Assembly (NCBI GenBank): GCA_902612325.1
Contig: CACMDB010000001.1
Location: forward strand, 62,001 to 126,000
Origin: an uncultured Pelagibacteraceae bacterium
Lineage (GTDB): Bacteria; Pseudomonadota; Alphaproteobacteria; Pelagibacterales; Pelagibacteraceae
Length of the DNA stretch: 64,000 nucleotides
Direction of reading: 5' to 3'
Made by a program: the position numbers and the translations under genes. The notes under the pieces were generated by a model. That model was not told where the DNA came from. It saw nothing but the letters and a program-made list of their open reading frames with translations, and did no database searches. This document shows positions 26,205-36,171 of this stretch, piece after piece (the stretch's first letter is position 1; every line of letters starts with the position of its first letter).

Positions 26205-26726
26205 TCAAATTTTCCTTAATTGAGAAGATGAAATATTGACTTTATTAAAATAAACAAATTTAAATTTCTCACTTTTAAGGGTTTTATATGTCTTTGAATT
26301 TAATGATTTTTTCTTATATCCATATCTATCAAAAACTAAAATATTACATTTTTCTGAAATCTGTTTCCATTTATGCCATTTATGGAAATTAACTAAATTA
26401 TCTGCACCCATTAAGAAAAAAATTTCATTTTTTTTATTTTTGTTGAAGTAATTAATAAGATTTATTGTTTTGTTTGATTTAATTTTATTTTCATAAAATT
26501 TGACTTCAATAAATTTATTTTTTTTAATAATCTTTTTACATCCTTTAATTCTAGATTGCAGGCTTAAAGAACTTTTTATTTTAAAAGGATTTTTTTTTGT
26601 AATGGCCCATATAATCTTTTCAAGTTTAAATCTTTTTACTGCTTCTTTAGATATAGCTAGATGACCATTGTGAGCAGGATCAAATGAACCACCTAAAATT
26701 CCAATTCTTTTTTTTTTTAAATTCAA
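26205..26726 (-). CDS. nadD: nicotinate-mononucleotide adenylyltransferase, short C-terminus
   Basis: Makes deamido-NAD from nicotinate mononucleotide and ATP. The 173-residue protein has the nucleotidyltransferase motifs GGSFDPAHNGH (HxGH, His19 and His22) and ISSSQLR near the end. The frame stops two residues after the ISSxxxR motif, where most NadD proteins carry another 15-30 residues (a final helix), so the tail is unusually short. No ATG fits: the start is TTG at 26726, one base after the proA stop. All catalytic motifs remain, so it is probably functional. Confidence 0.9.
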   Translation of the reverse strand: MNLKKKRIGILGGSFDPAHNGHLAISKEAVKRFKLEKIIWAITKKNPFKIKSSLSLQSRIKGCKKIIKKNKFIEVKFYENKIKSNKTINLINYFNKNKKNEIFFLMGADNLVNFHKWHKWKQISEKCNILVFDRYGYKKKSLNSKTYKTLKSEKFKFVYFNKVNISSSQLRKI

Positions 26727-26727
26727 A

Positions 26728-27977
26728 TTACTTCCTTACTTGGCCTTTGCTGGTGACTTGATATTTATAGGAAATAAGTTGATTAAGTCCTACGGGACCT
26801 CTAGGTGGAAGTGTGTTGGTTGAGATTCCCACCTCGCCACCAAACCCAAATTCACCTCCATCAGCAAATTGTGTTGAAGTATTGTGCATAGCTATTGAAC
26901 TTTTTACTTCACCTAAAAATTTTTTTGCTGCTTTTTTGTTTTGAGTAATAATACAATCCGTATGCATGGTTCCATATTTGTTAATATGCGCTATAGCTTC
27001 ATCTATATTTTTTACTGATTTCACAGATACAACAGGCGACAAATATTCTTTTGACCAATCTTTTATTGAAGCTTTCTGAATTTTTTTATCATAAAGTTTT
27101 CTTATCTTATTATCACCAATAATTTTACATCCATTTTCTTCTAAATTTTTTAAAATTTTATTTCCAAATTTCTTGATTATTTTTTCGTGTAAAAGAATTG
27201 TTTCGGTTGCTCCACATATTGCGGTATTCCTCATTTTAGCATTTTGAACTATTTTATTTGCAATCTTAGGATTTGCATTTTTATCTACATAAGAATGACA
27301 AACACCTTCCAAATGACCAATTGTTGGAACAGATGACAAATCCTGCACTTTTTTAACTAAACCTTTCCCACCTCTTGGAATTATTACATCAATAAATTTA
27401 CTCATTTTTTGCAGAAGAAAATCAACAACACTTCTTTTTTTAGGTTTTAAAAACTGAACAAAATTTTCATCAACACTATTTTTCTTTAGTGATTTTCTAA
27501 AGAATTTTGTGAGAATAAGATTAGAATAATAAGCTTCAGATCCACCTTTTAAAATGACTGCATTCCCAGACTTAAAACATAACGATGCAACATCTGCTGT
27601 AACGTTGGGTCTACTTTCGTATATAACGCCAATTACACCAATAGGTATCGAAACTTTTGATATTACTAAACCATTTGGCCTCTTCCATTTTTCTAAAATG
27701 ACATTTGTAGGATCCCTTAAACTAATAATTTTTTTAATAGAATTGGTTATCGCAATTATTTTTTTGTCATTTAATATTAATCTTTCGATTAAATTATTTT
27801 TAATACCTTTTTTGTAGGCATTCTTAATATCTTTTTTATTTTCATTAATTATTAATTTTTTGTTCTTTAAGATTAGAAGACGATAATCTTTTAGAACTTT
27901 GTCTTTTTTTTTTGTACTTAAACTTTTATTAATAGCTTTTTTTGATTTTTTTCCAATATCAGTTAGTAGCTTTTGCA

Positions 27978-27978
<1 letters not shown>
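26728..27978 (-). CDS. proA: gamma-glutamyl phosphate reductase
   Basis: Reduces glutamyl-5-phosphate to glutamate semialdehyde with NADPH, the second step of proline synthesis. The 416-residue protein is an ALDH-superfamily member with YESRPNVTADVASLCFKSGNAVILKGGSEA, the catalytic Cys in EGVCHSYVD, and the C-terminal FGFGGEVGISTNTLPPRGPVG in pieces. Length is standard. It overlaps proB by one base (ATG within the proB stop region), so the two enzymes of an unstable intermediate are coupled. Confidence 0.96.
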
Positions 27979-30066
<2,088 letters not shown>

Positions 30067-30084
30067 CTATTTTGAGTTGTAATA

Positions 30085-30339
30085 TTAATTTGGTTTTACT
30101 GAAACAAAAGTTCTATCGGATTTTGTTTTTTTAAAAACAACTTTACCTTTTATTACTGAAAAAATTGAGTGATCTTTACCCATACCCACATTTTCTCCTG
30201 GAAATATCTTAGTGCCTCTTTGTCTAACAATTATGTTGCCAGGAATAACATTTTGACCACCATATTTTTTTACACCAAGTCTTCTGCCCGCACTATCTCT
30301 GCCGTTCCTTGATGATCCACCAGCTTTTTTCGTAGCCAT
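30085..30339 (-). CDS. rpmA: 50S ribosomal protein L27
   Basis: Ribosomal protein at the peptidyl-transferase centre. The 84-residue protein starts [20 protein letters not shown] and continues LGVKKYGGQ, the invariant L27 N-terminus that reaches the tRNA CCA ends. There is no N-terminal extension of the type that needs Prp cleavage in Firmicutes. It lies 11 bases after rplU and is part of the same transcript. Confidence 0.98.
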   Translation of the reverse strand: MATKKAGGSSRNGRDSAGRRLGVKKYGGQNVIPGNIIVRQRGTKIFPGENVGMGKDHSIFSVIKGKVVFKKTKSDRTFVSVKPN

Positions 30340-30350
30340 ATTTTATTCCT

Positions 30351-30749
30351 CTATTTACTCAATTGCTTTTTTTCAGAATCTTTTTTTGTTGGTTTAGAAA
30401 TGTTCTCAGCCTCAGATAAAATCTTACCATCTTTCGAAAAAATTTTATTTATTCTAATCATAGAATATTCTTGTCTATGACCATTTTTTCTTCTTGAGTT
30501 TTGTCTTCTTCTCTTTTTAAAAATAAGTACAGTTCTATTTTTACTATTTTTTATTAGGTTTGCTTCAACTTTGGCACCTTGAATTGTTGGCGAACCAATT
30601 TCTATTACTTTATTATCGCCATATGCCAATATATCATTAAACTCAATTTTAGTGTCGGTTTTTGAATTTGGTAATTTTTCAATTTTTAAAATTTCACCAG
30701 ATTTCACTTTATATTGTTTTCCACCTGATTGTATAACTGCGTATGACAT
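30351..30749 (-). CDS. rplU: 50S ribosomal protein L21 with a basic C-terminal extension
   Basis: L21 of the large subunit, which binds 23S rRNA. The family N-terminus (MSYAVIQSGGKQYKVKSGE) begins at ATG 30749. A TTG at 30773 would extend the frame but overlaps the -10 box of the promoter at 30772-30799, so I reject it. The 132-residue protein is longer than the roughly 103 residues of E. coli L21. Residues from about 103 on form a Lys/Glu-rich tail (ending KPTKKDSEKKQLSK) with no recognised domain. It is the first gene of the rplU-rpmA-obgE transcript. Confidence 0.96.
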   Translation of the reverse strand: MSYAVIQSGGKQYKVKSGEILKIEKLPNSKTDTKIEFNDILAYGDNKVIEIGSPTIQGAKVEANLIKNSKNRTVLIFKKRRRQNSRRKNGHRQEYSMIRINKIFSKDGKILSEAENISKPTKKDSEKKQLSK

Positions 30750-30771
30750 AAAATAGATTTTTTTATCAGGC

Positions 30772-30799
30772 AATATAGTCAGGGCATTTCTTTAGTCAA
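30772..30799 (-). promoter_or_regulatory. sigma70-type promoter for rplU-rpmA-obgE
   Basis: On the minus strand a -35 box TTGACT (30799-30794) is followed by a 16-base spacer and a -10 box TATATT (30777-30772), ending 22 bases before the rplU ATG at 30749. Five of six bases match at each box. Position, strand and the ribosomal-protein gene behind it make it the most convincing promoter on this strand together with the metX one. Confidence 0.7.
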
Positions 30800-30808
30800 G
30801 CTTATTAA

Positions 30809-31528
30809 CTAAAAATTATCCTTTAAATCTCTCAATTTTGAAAAACTTTCTAAATCTTTTGCTTTAAGAAATATATTACATTCTAATTCATCAGCTAAAG
30901 TACTTGGTATTGTTGGTAATGCATTTTTAAGTTTCTTGTTAATCTCTAGTATTTTATTTTTTAATTTTAAATTACCAGAGTCATTGGCGATACAAAAATT
31001 TGAGTTTTGTAAAGTGTATTCATGGCCACAATATATTTCTGTATCTTTTGGTAATGATTTAATTTTTTTAAGTGAATTATACATTTGCTCGTAAGTACCT
31101 TCGAAAATTCTGCCACACCCTAAAGAGAATAGAGTATCACCAGTAAAAATTTTTTTTTCTTTAAAAAAATGAAAAGCGATATGACCAGATGTATGACCTG
31201 GAACATGATAAATTTTTGCCTCAAAATTATCTTGTTTCCATATTTGATTATCCTCTAGAGATATATCAATCTCGGGTATACGATTTTTATCTCCAATAAA
31301 CCCAACCACCATAGAATTATACTTTTTTTTTAACTCAAGATTTCCACCCACATGATCGTAATGATGGTGTGTATTAAGTATGAATTTTAAATTTATTTTC
31401 GAATTATCAAGATAATTGATTATTGGTGCAGACTCGCTAGGGTCAATGACACAAGCGGTTTGATTTTCTTCATCAATGATTAAGTAGCTATAATTATCCT
31501 GTAAACATTTAATAATTTCAATTTTCAT
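30809..31528 (-). CDS. gloB: hydroxyacylglutathione hydrolase (glyoxalase II)
   Basis: Metallo-beta-lactamase-fold enzyme that hydrolyses S-lactoylglutathione to lactate and glutathione, ending methylglyoxal detoxification. The 239-residue protein has the dinuclear-metal motif THHHYDH at about 53-59, a later His in PGHTSGHIAFH, the bridging Asp in FTGDTLFSLGCGR, and the final metal His in YCGHEYT. The C-terminal helices for glutathione binding are present but slightly short (E. coli 251). It sits one base after metW. The glyoxalase I partner is not in the window. Confidence 0.93.
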   Translation of the reverse strand: MKIEIIKCLQDNYSYLIIDEENQTACVIDPSESAPIINYLDNSKINLKFILNTHHHYDHVGGNLELKKKYNSMVVGFIGDKNRIPEIDISLEDNQIWKQDNFEAKIYHVPGHTSGHIAFHFFKEKKIFTGDTLFSLGCGRIFEGTYEQMYNSLKKIKSLPKDTEIYCGHEYTLQNSNFCIANDSGNLKLKNKILEINKKLKNALPTIPSTLADELECNIFLKAKDLESFSKLRDLKDNF

Positions 31529-32125
31529 TTATTTTTCTATTAAAAATATACCAAGTTCTCCAAATAAATTTTTAAAAATAAGATTTGATTTATTTATATC
31601 AGAAACATTTTCATTAATTAACGCTAAAGATTTAAAAATTTTAAAGTTTATAATCTTAGAAAATCCTACAAAATCTTTTATTGTGCACATATGAATGTTC
31701 GGTGTGTTATACCAATCATGAGGTAAAGAGTTTGTAATTGGCATTGTTCCTTTAAATAATAAATTTAATCTTACTTTCCAATGCCCAAAATTTGGAATAG
31801 TTACTATAGCCCTATTGCCAACTCGTAAAAGTTCTTTAATTACAATCTCTGGATTTATAAAAGCTTGTAAAGTTTGTCCAAGAACAACATAGTCAAAAGA
31901 GTCATTTGGAAATTGCTTTAAATCAAATTCTGCATTTCCTTCGATAACAGTTAGCCCTTTAGCAATACAAGTTTGTACTTTTTCTTTTGAAATCTCAATT
32001 CCTCTGATATTTACATTTTTATTTTTTTTTAAAAATTCCATTAAAGTTCCATCGTCACATCCTACATCAAGAACTTTTGCATCTTTTTCGATTAAATTTG
32101 AAATAATTTTATACTCTGGTTTCAT
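31529..32125 (-). CDS. metW: MetW, SAM-dependent methyltransferase-like partner of MetX
   Basis: The 198-residue protein has a class I methyltransferase core starting VLDVGCDDGTLMEFL (SAM-binding loop near residues 18-32). The MetW-specific HDWYNTPNIHMCTIKDF stretch lies near 137-153. MetW pairs with MetX in proteobacteria and is needed for, or stimulates, homoserine acetylation in those studied; no separate methyl acceptor is established. Its start overlaps the metX stop (ATGA), so the two are translated together under the SAM-II riboswitch upstream of metX. Confidence 0.93.
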   Translation of the reverse strand: MKPEYKIISNLIEKDAKVLDVGCDDGTLMEFLKKNKNVNIRGIEISKEKVQTCIAKGLTVIEGNAEFDLKQFPNDSFDYVVLGQTLQAFINPEIVIKELLRVGNRAIVTIPNFGHWKVRLNLLFKGTMPITNSLPHDWYNTPNIHMCTIKDFVGFSKIINFKIFKSLALINENVSDINKSNLIFKNLFGELGIFLIEK

Positions 32126-33246
32126 GAAAGTTTTTCTGCATAAGATTTATCTAAAAAATTTTTTAGAGCTTTTAAGAAATCGGGAACATTGAGCAAAAAA
32201 GAATCGTGCCCCTTATCAGACTCAATTTCGACGAAACCTACATTTGCACCAACTGCGTTTAAGGCAATTACAATGTCTTTATTTTCTTGTGTTGGATAAA
32301 GCCAATCTGAGGTAAAGGATATTATAAAAAATTTTGCTTTAGTATTTTTAAAAGCATTAGATAGATTGCCATTAAATTGTTTTACTAAATCAAAATAATC
32401 CATTGCTCTAGTAATATATAAATAGCTATTCGCATCGAACCGATCTACAAATACTGAACCTTGGTATCTAAGATAACTTTCAATTTGAAAGTCAGCATCA
32501 AAACCAAATTTTAGATCATCTCTTTCTTGTAGTTTTCTACCAAATTTTTCTTGAAGCCCTTTTTTTGAAAGATAAGTAATATGTGCAGCCATTCTAGCTA
32601 CAGCTAATCCTTTATCGGGTACAACGTTTTTTGAATTATAATCTCCATCAGACCAATTATGATCTGCCGCAATAGCTTGTCTGCCAAGTTCATTAAAAGC
32701 AATATTTTGCGCAGAATGGCTCGAAGTACAAGCGATTGGTATTGCTGTTTTAGCTTTATCAGGATAATTACTAATAAATTGTAGGACTTGCATTCCACCC
32801 ATTGAACCACCTACAACTGAAAAAAGTTTTTTTATTCCAAAAAAATCTAACAAATTAATTTGTGCATTTACCATGTCATTAATTGTGATGACTGGAAAAT
32901 TTGTTCCATAAATTTTTTTTGTCTTGGGATTTTCATGGCTAGGCCCAAAAGATCCCATACACCCGCCTATTACGTTTGCACAGATTACAAAATACTTATC
33001 TGTATCTATCGACTTGCCAGAGCCTACCGCATAAGACCACCAACCATCCTTTTTGGTCACTGGATTTATACCTGTTACAAATTGATCACCTGTTAAAGCA
33101 TGAAATACTAAAATTGCGTTATCTTTTTCATTATTGAGTGAGCCATAAGTTTCATACGCTAAAGGAAAATTATTAATTGTCTGACCACAATCCAATTTGA
33201 GTGGTTTTTCAACAATCAACGTTTTTATATTTTGTTTTATATTCAT
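32122..33246 (-). CDS. metX: homoserine O-acetyltransferase MetX
   Basis: Activates homoserine with acetyl-CoA (some MetX family members use succinyl-CoA) for methionine synthesis. The 374-residue alpha/beta-hydrolase-fold protein has the family stretch YETYGSLN, the nucleophile Ser148 in GGSMGG, the Asp in TSDWLYPTQ near 314 and the His at about 347 in DKGHDSFL. This is a complete triad at normal length. It is transcribed from a TTGACA promoter through a SAM-II riboswitch (33281-33332), so expression should fall when SAM is plentiful. The acetylhomoserine sulfhydrylase that would use its product is not in this window. Confidence 0.95.
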   Translation of the reverse strand: MNIKQNIKTLIVEKPLKLDCGQTINNFPLAYETYGSLNNEKDNAILVFHALTGDQFVTGINPVTKKDGWWSYAVGSGKSIDTDKYFVICANVIGGCMGSFGPSHENPKTKKIYGTNFPVITINDMVNAQINLLDFFGIKKLFSVVGGSMGGMQVLQFISNYPDKAKTAIPIACTSSHSAQNIAFNELGRQAIAADHNWSDGDYNSKNVVPDKGLAVARMAAHITYLSKKGLQEKFGRKLQERDDLKFGFDADFQIESYLRYQGSVFVDRFDANSYLYITRAMDYFDLVKQFNGNLSNAFKNTKAKFFIISFTSDWLYPTQENKDIVIALNAVGANVGFVEIESDKGHDSFLLNVPDFLKALKNFLDKSYAEKLS

Positions 33247-33280
33247 AATAAAAGCTGAAAGTTGAATTGTGAGAAAAAAA

Positions 33281-33332
33281 ACTTTTTTAGCGGTTTTTTT
33301 AAAGCGCTCGCAATTCAGGTAAATCAGCGCAT
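33281..33332 (-). promoter_or_regulatory. SAM-II riboswitch upstream of metX
   Basis: The minus strand matches the SAM-II (metA motif) consensus. A 5-base-pair P1 stem pairs GCGCT (33330-33326) with AGCGC (33308-33304), and the loop starts GATTTACC and continues to ATTGC. The conserved 3' part GCTAAAAAAG (33291-33282) closes the pseudoknot. The element ends about 35 bases before the metX ATG, and in this class SAM binding hides the ribosome site. The P1 complementarity and the consensus 3' segment were checked by hand; the exact edges are approximate. Confidence 0.88.
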
Positions 33333-33336
33333 AAAT

Positions 33337-33365
33337 TTTGTACTAGAAGTTATTTAGTATGTCAA
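33337..33365 (-). promoter_or_regulatory. sigma70-type promoter for metX-metW
   Basis: The minus strand has a perfect -35 TTGACA (33365-33360), a 17-base spacer, and a -10 TACAAA (33342-33337) with four of six consensus bases. Transcription would start about seven bases downstream, right at the first stem of the SAM-II element. That is where it should start if the riboswitch heads the transcript. Confidence 0.65.
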
Positions 33366-33449
33366 TTTTTAAAAATAATTACACTTAAACTATATAAAAA
33401 AATGTTTTTTTATTTATAAAGAGCTTAAAATTTATAAAAGTTGGCTACC
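33366..33449 (+). promoter_or_regulatory. A/T-rich leader of the HisC-like gene, promoter unclear
   Basis: Plus-strand part of the divergent gap between metX and the aminotransferase. TATATA at 33391-33396 is a possible -10 box, with only a weak TTTAAA (33368-33373) at 17 bases upstream. Runs of A and T follow to the ATG. I see no riboswitch or hairpin on this strand. Confidence 0.3.
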
Positions 33450-34523
33450 ATGAGATTTAAGAGATTAAATATTGAAACCTATGAGCCTGGTAAATCCAGT
33501 CTTAAGAGATTTCATCAAGTTGTAAAGTTATCTGCGAATGAGTCAGCCTTAGGTGTCAGCTCAAAGGCTAAAAAGATTTTGTCTAATAAAAATTTAAGTT
33601 TTTTTAGGTATCCGGATGGCAAGTCTAATGCCTTAAGAAGACAAATATCTAAAAAGTTTAAATGCAATGAAAATAGAATTATTTGCGGTGCTGGATCTGA
33701 TGAGGTTATTCAAATGCTATGTCAATTATTTTTGAATCCCAAGGATGAAGTTATTCTTCCTCAGTATAGTTTTTTAATGTACAGAATATATGCTAAAATA
33801 GTTGGTGCAAAAGTTATTTTTGCTAAAGAAAATAATTTTAAAGTATCAATTCCTGAAATTATTAAAAATGTTTCAAAAAAAACAAAAATTGTTTTTTTAG
33901 CAAATCCTAATAATCCAACTGGAACATACCTAACAAGTTCTGAGCTTTTAGAACTTAGAAAAAAATTGAGAAAAAATATTCTGCTAGTAGTGGATGATGC
34001 ATATGCAGAATATATGAAAAATAATGATTATAAAAGTGGATTAAAATTATTCAAAAATAAACAAAATGTCTTTATTTTAAGAACATTTTCTAAAATATAC
34101 GGTTTATCCTCTCTAAGAGTAGGGTGGGGATATGGTTCAAAAAAAATTATTAAAGCACTGAATGTTATTAAGCCACCTTTTAATGTTAATGAGGTAGCAC
34201 AAAAAGCTGCTATTGAGTCTCTTAAGGATACTAAGTTTATAACTCGTTCAGTTAAACATAATATTATTTATGCAAAAAAATTGAAATATTTTCTTAACCA
34301 ATATGGAATTAATTCAAATAATATATCGGCTAATTTTTTATTATTAAATTTTGAGAAATGTAAATTTAAAGCGAAATATTTTTATGAAAAATTAAAGATG
34401 AAAGGAATTATCTTAAGATCAACAGAAAATGGCTACAATATAAAAAATATGTTACGATTAACTATTGGATCAAAAACAGATAATTTAAAATTTATGCGAG
34501 CAGTAAAAGGAATGTTTAATTAA
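33450..34523 (+). CDS. hisC: HisC-like aminotransferase (histidinol-phosphate / aromatic)
   Basis: PLP-dependent fold-I class II aminotransferase of the histidinol-phosphate family. Started at ATG 33450 it has 357 residues; a TTG three codons upstream gives nothing extra. KLSANESALGVSSKA is the HisC N-terminal substrate loop, GAGSDEVIQMLCQLF binds the cofactor phosphate side, and NPNNPTGTY is present. The PLP Lys is at about 215 in RTFSKIYGLSSLRVGWGY. Its stop overlaps a prephenate-dehydrogenase gene, which suggests it works on aromatic amino acids (tyrosine/phenylalanine), perhaps as well as histidinol phosphate. Another hisC elsewhere in the genome would settle which. Confidence 0.82.
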   Translation: MRFKRLNIETYEPGKSSLKRFHQVVKLSANESALGVSSKAKKILSNKNLSFFRYPDGKSNALRRQISKKFKCNENRIICGAGSDEVIQMLCQLFLNPKDEVILPQYSFLMYRIYAKIVGAKVIFAKENNFKVSIPEIIKNVSKKTKIVFLANPNNPTGTYLTSSELLELRKKLRKNILLVVDDAYAEYMKNNDYKSGLKLFKNKQNVFILRTFSKIYGLSSLRVGWGYGSKKIIKALNVIKPPFNVNEVAQKAAIESLKDTKFITRSVKHNIIYAKKLKYFLNQYGINSNNISANFLLLNFEKCKFKAKYFYEKLKMKGIILRSTENGYNIKNMLRLTIGSKTDNLKFMRAVKGMFN

Positions 34524-35419
34524 TGAAAAATGTGCTCATCATCGGCTGTGGCTTGTTGGGATCTTCGTTGGTAAAAAGAATTGCAAAAAAAAAATTAGCA
34601 AAAAAAATTTTCATTTTTGAAAAATCTAAAAAAAATATATCAAAGATCAAAAGACTAAAGTTGCCAGGAACTCTCGTAAATAAACTACAAGAGGTAGTTG
34701 CAAAATCGAATTTAATTATTTTTTGTACACCAATGAGTGAATACAAAAAGATGATATTAAGATTAAACAATAATTTTAATTCAAAACAAATTATTACTGA
34801 CGTTGGTTCATCAAAAATAGAGTCTTCAGAAATAATTAAAAGAAATTTAAAAAAAAAAATATCCTGGATTCAAAGTCACCCTATAGCTGGATCAGAAGTA
34901 AGTGGGCCTGAGCATGGTAAGGAAAATTTGTTTGAAAATAAGTGGTGTGTATTGATTAAAAGTAAGAAAATAAATATGAAACATTTAAAATTTTTAAATT
35001 CTTTTTGGAAAAAAATGGGTTCAAAAACTGTAATTATGAATGCGGAAAGACACGATAAAATATTTTCAATTACAAGCCATTTACCACATTTAATAGCTTA
35101 CAATTTGGTTAAATCAGCTCAAGATTTTGAGAAAAAGCAAAAATATGACTTAATTAAATATAGTGCAGGTGGATTAAGAGATTTTTCAAGAATCGCTGCA
35201 TCAAATGAAATTATGTGGAGAGACATTTTTTTTGATAATAGAAAAAATGTTTCAAGAGCAATTGATATATTTATCAAAAATTTAAGATCTTTTAAGACAG
35301 ACATTAATTCAAAAAATAATAAATCAATTCTTAAAAAATTAATTCAAACAAAAAAAGTTAGGTCTAAAATAATCAAATTAAAACAGGATGTAAATAAACC
35401 TGACTTTGGTAGAGATTAA
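34523..35419 (+). CDS. tyrA: prephenate/arogenate dehydrogenase family protein
   Basis: NAD(P)-dependent oxidation of prephenate (or arogenate) towards tyrosine. The 298-residue protein has the N-terminal Rossmann motif GCGLLGSSLV, the TDVGSSK stretch, and the catalytic-site motif SHPIAGSEVSGPEHG near residue 115. It continues with SHLPHLIAYNLV and FRDF-like SAGGLRDFSRIA. There is no ACT domain at the C-terminus, so no feedback module of that type. It begins on the last base of the aminotransferase gene. The 3' end overlaps by four bases the convergent NlpC/P60 gene. Confidence 0.9.
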   Translation: MKNVLIIGCGLLGSSLVKRIAKKKLAKKIFIFEKSKKNISKIKRLKLPGTLVNKLQEVVAKSNLIIFCTPMSEYKKMILRLNNNFNSKQIITDVGSSKIESSEIIKRNLKKKISWIQSHPIAGSEVSGPEHGKENLFENKWCVLIKSKKINMKHLKFLNSFWKKMGSKTVIMNAERHDKIFSITSHLPHLIAYNLVKSAQDFEKKQKYDLIKYSAGGLRDFSRIAASNEIMWRDIFFDNRKNVSRAIDIFIKNLRSFKTDINSKNNKSILKKLIQTKKVRSKIIKLKQDVNKPDFGRD

Positions 35420-36171
35420 TAATTACCAATATTACTTACTTTTTTAACTTTTAGATTTGCAGTTTTATCAATTAATTGAATTGTTTGTTTGGTTGGCATT
35501 ACTACCACCTTCTTTTTTGGTCCATAAGCATGAATAAATTTAGACTTACTTAGACATATACCGACATGTCCTTTCCAAAATATTATATCTCCTTTACTTA
35601 AATTTTTACCTTTTTTTCTTTTACAAAATTTTATCTGATCTTTTGTATCTCTTGGAAAAAAAATTCTGTTATAATAAAAGTAAATTTGGATCAAAGCAGA
35701 GCAATCAATACCATCAGATGTTTTTCCACCCCATAGATATTTACTACTTTTAAATAATTTCATTATTTTTAAAAAATCTTTTTCAAGATGATCAATTTTG
35801 ACAATATCACTTTTTTTTATCCATCTGTCCTTTTTAAACTCAATTAGCCTTTTATTTTTGTTTAAAACCGATATGCTAGATGCAAAGAAAAGATAATTTT
35901 TTGTTGGTAAAAACTTATTTTTCTTTTTAATAAATATTCTAGATTTTGTTTTTTTTATCTTAAAAGTCGGCTTAAAATTTTTATAAAAATAATTTTTTTT
36001 AATATAACCAATATAATTGTCAAAATTAGTTTTAATCTTAACCCAGTTTTTTTGATTTTTTAATACCTTAAATTTTTCACCATACAAGATTTGCGATAAA
36101 GTTTCAGAGTTATTAGAAGGTTTTGCATTTATATTTCCAAGTGAAAAATTATAAAAAAAATTATTTTTCAT
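35416..36171 (-). CDS. NlpC/P60 cell-wall peptidase with N-terminal SH3-like region
   Basis: Likely cysteine peptidase cutting peptidoglycan stem peptides (gamma-D-Glu to meso-DAP bond in known relatives). The 251-residue protein has an SH3b-like N-terminal half (about 10-125, with SQILYGEKFKVLKNQKNWVK). The NlpC/P60 domain has Cys157 in DGIDCSAL, His202 in GHVGIC and His214 in FIHAYG, a complete triad. No signal peptide is visible, so it probably acts in the cytoplasm on imported muropeptides, as the recycling DL-endopeptidases do. Its start overlaps the ampG-like stop by 11 bases, which supports that role. Confidence 0.86.
   Translation of the reverse strand: MKNNFFYNFSLGNINAKPSNNSETLSQILYGEKFKVLKNQKNWVKIKTNFDNYIGYIKKNYFYKNFKPTFKIKKTKSRIFIKKKNKFLPTKNYLFFASSISVLNKNKRLIEFKKDRWIKKSDIVKIDHLEKDFLKIMKLFKSSKYLWGGKTSDGIDCSALIQIYFYYNRIFFPRDTKDQIKFCKRKKGKNLSKGDIIFWKGHVGICLSKSKFIHAYGPKKKVVVMPTKQTIQLIDKTANLKVKKVSNIGNY

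Noticed and set aside
30750-30773. Upstream TTG start for rplU adding eight residues
   Set aside because: It would place the start codon within the -10 box of the promoter, and the added residues do not match L21.
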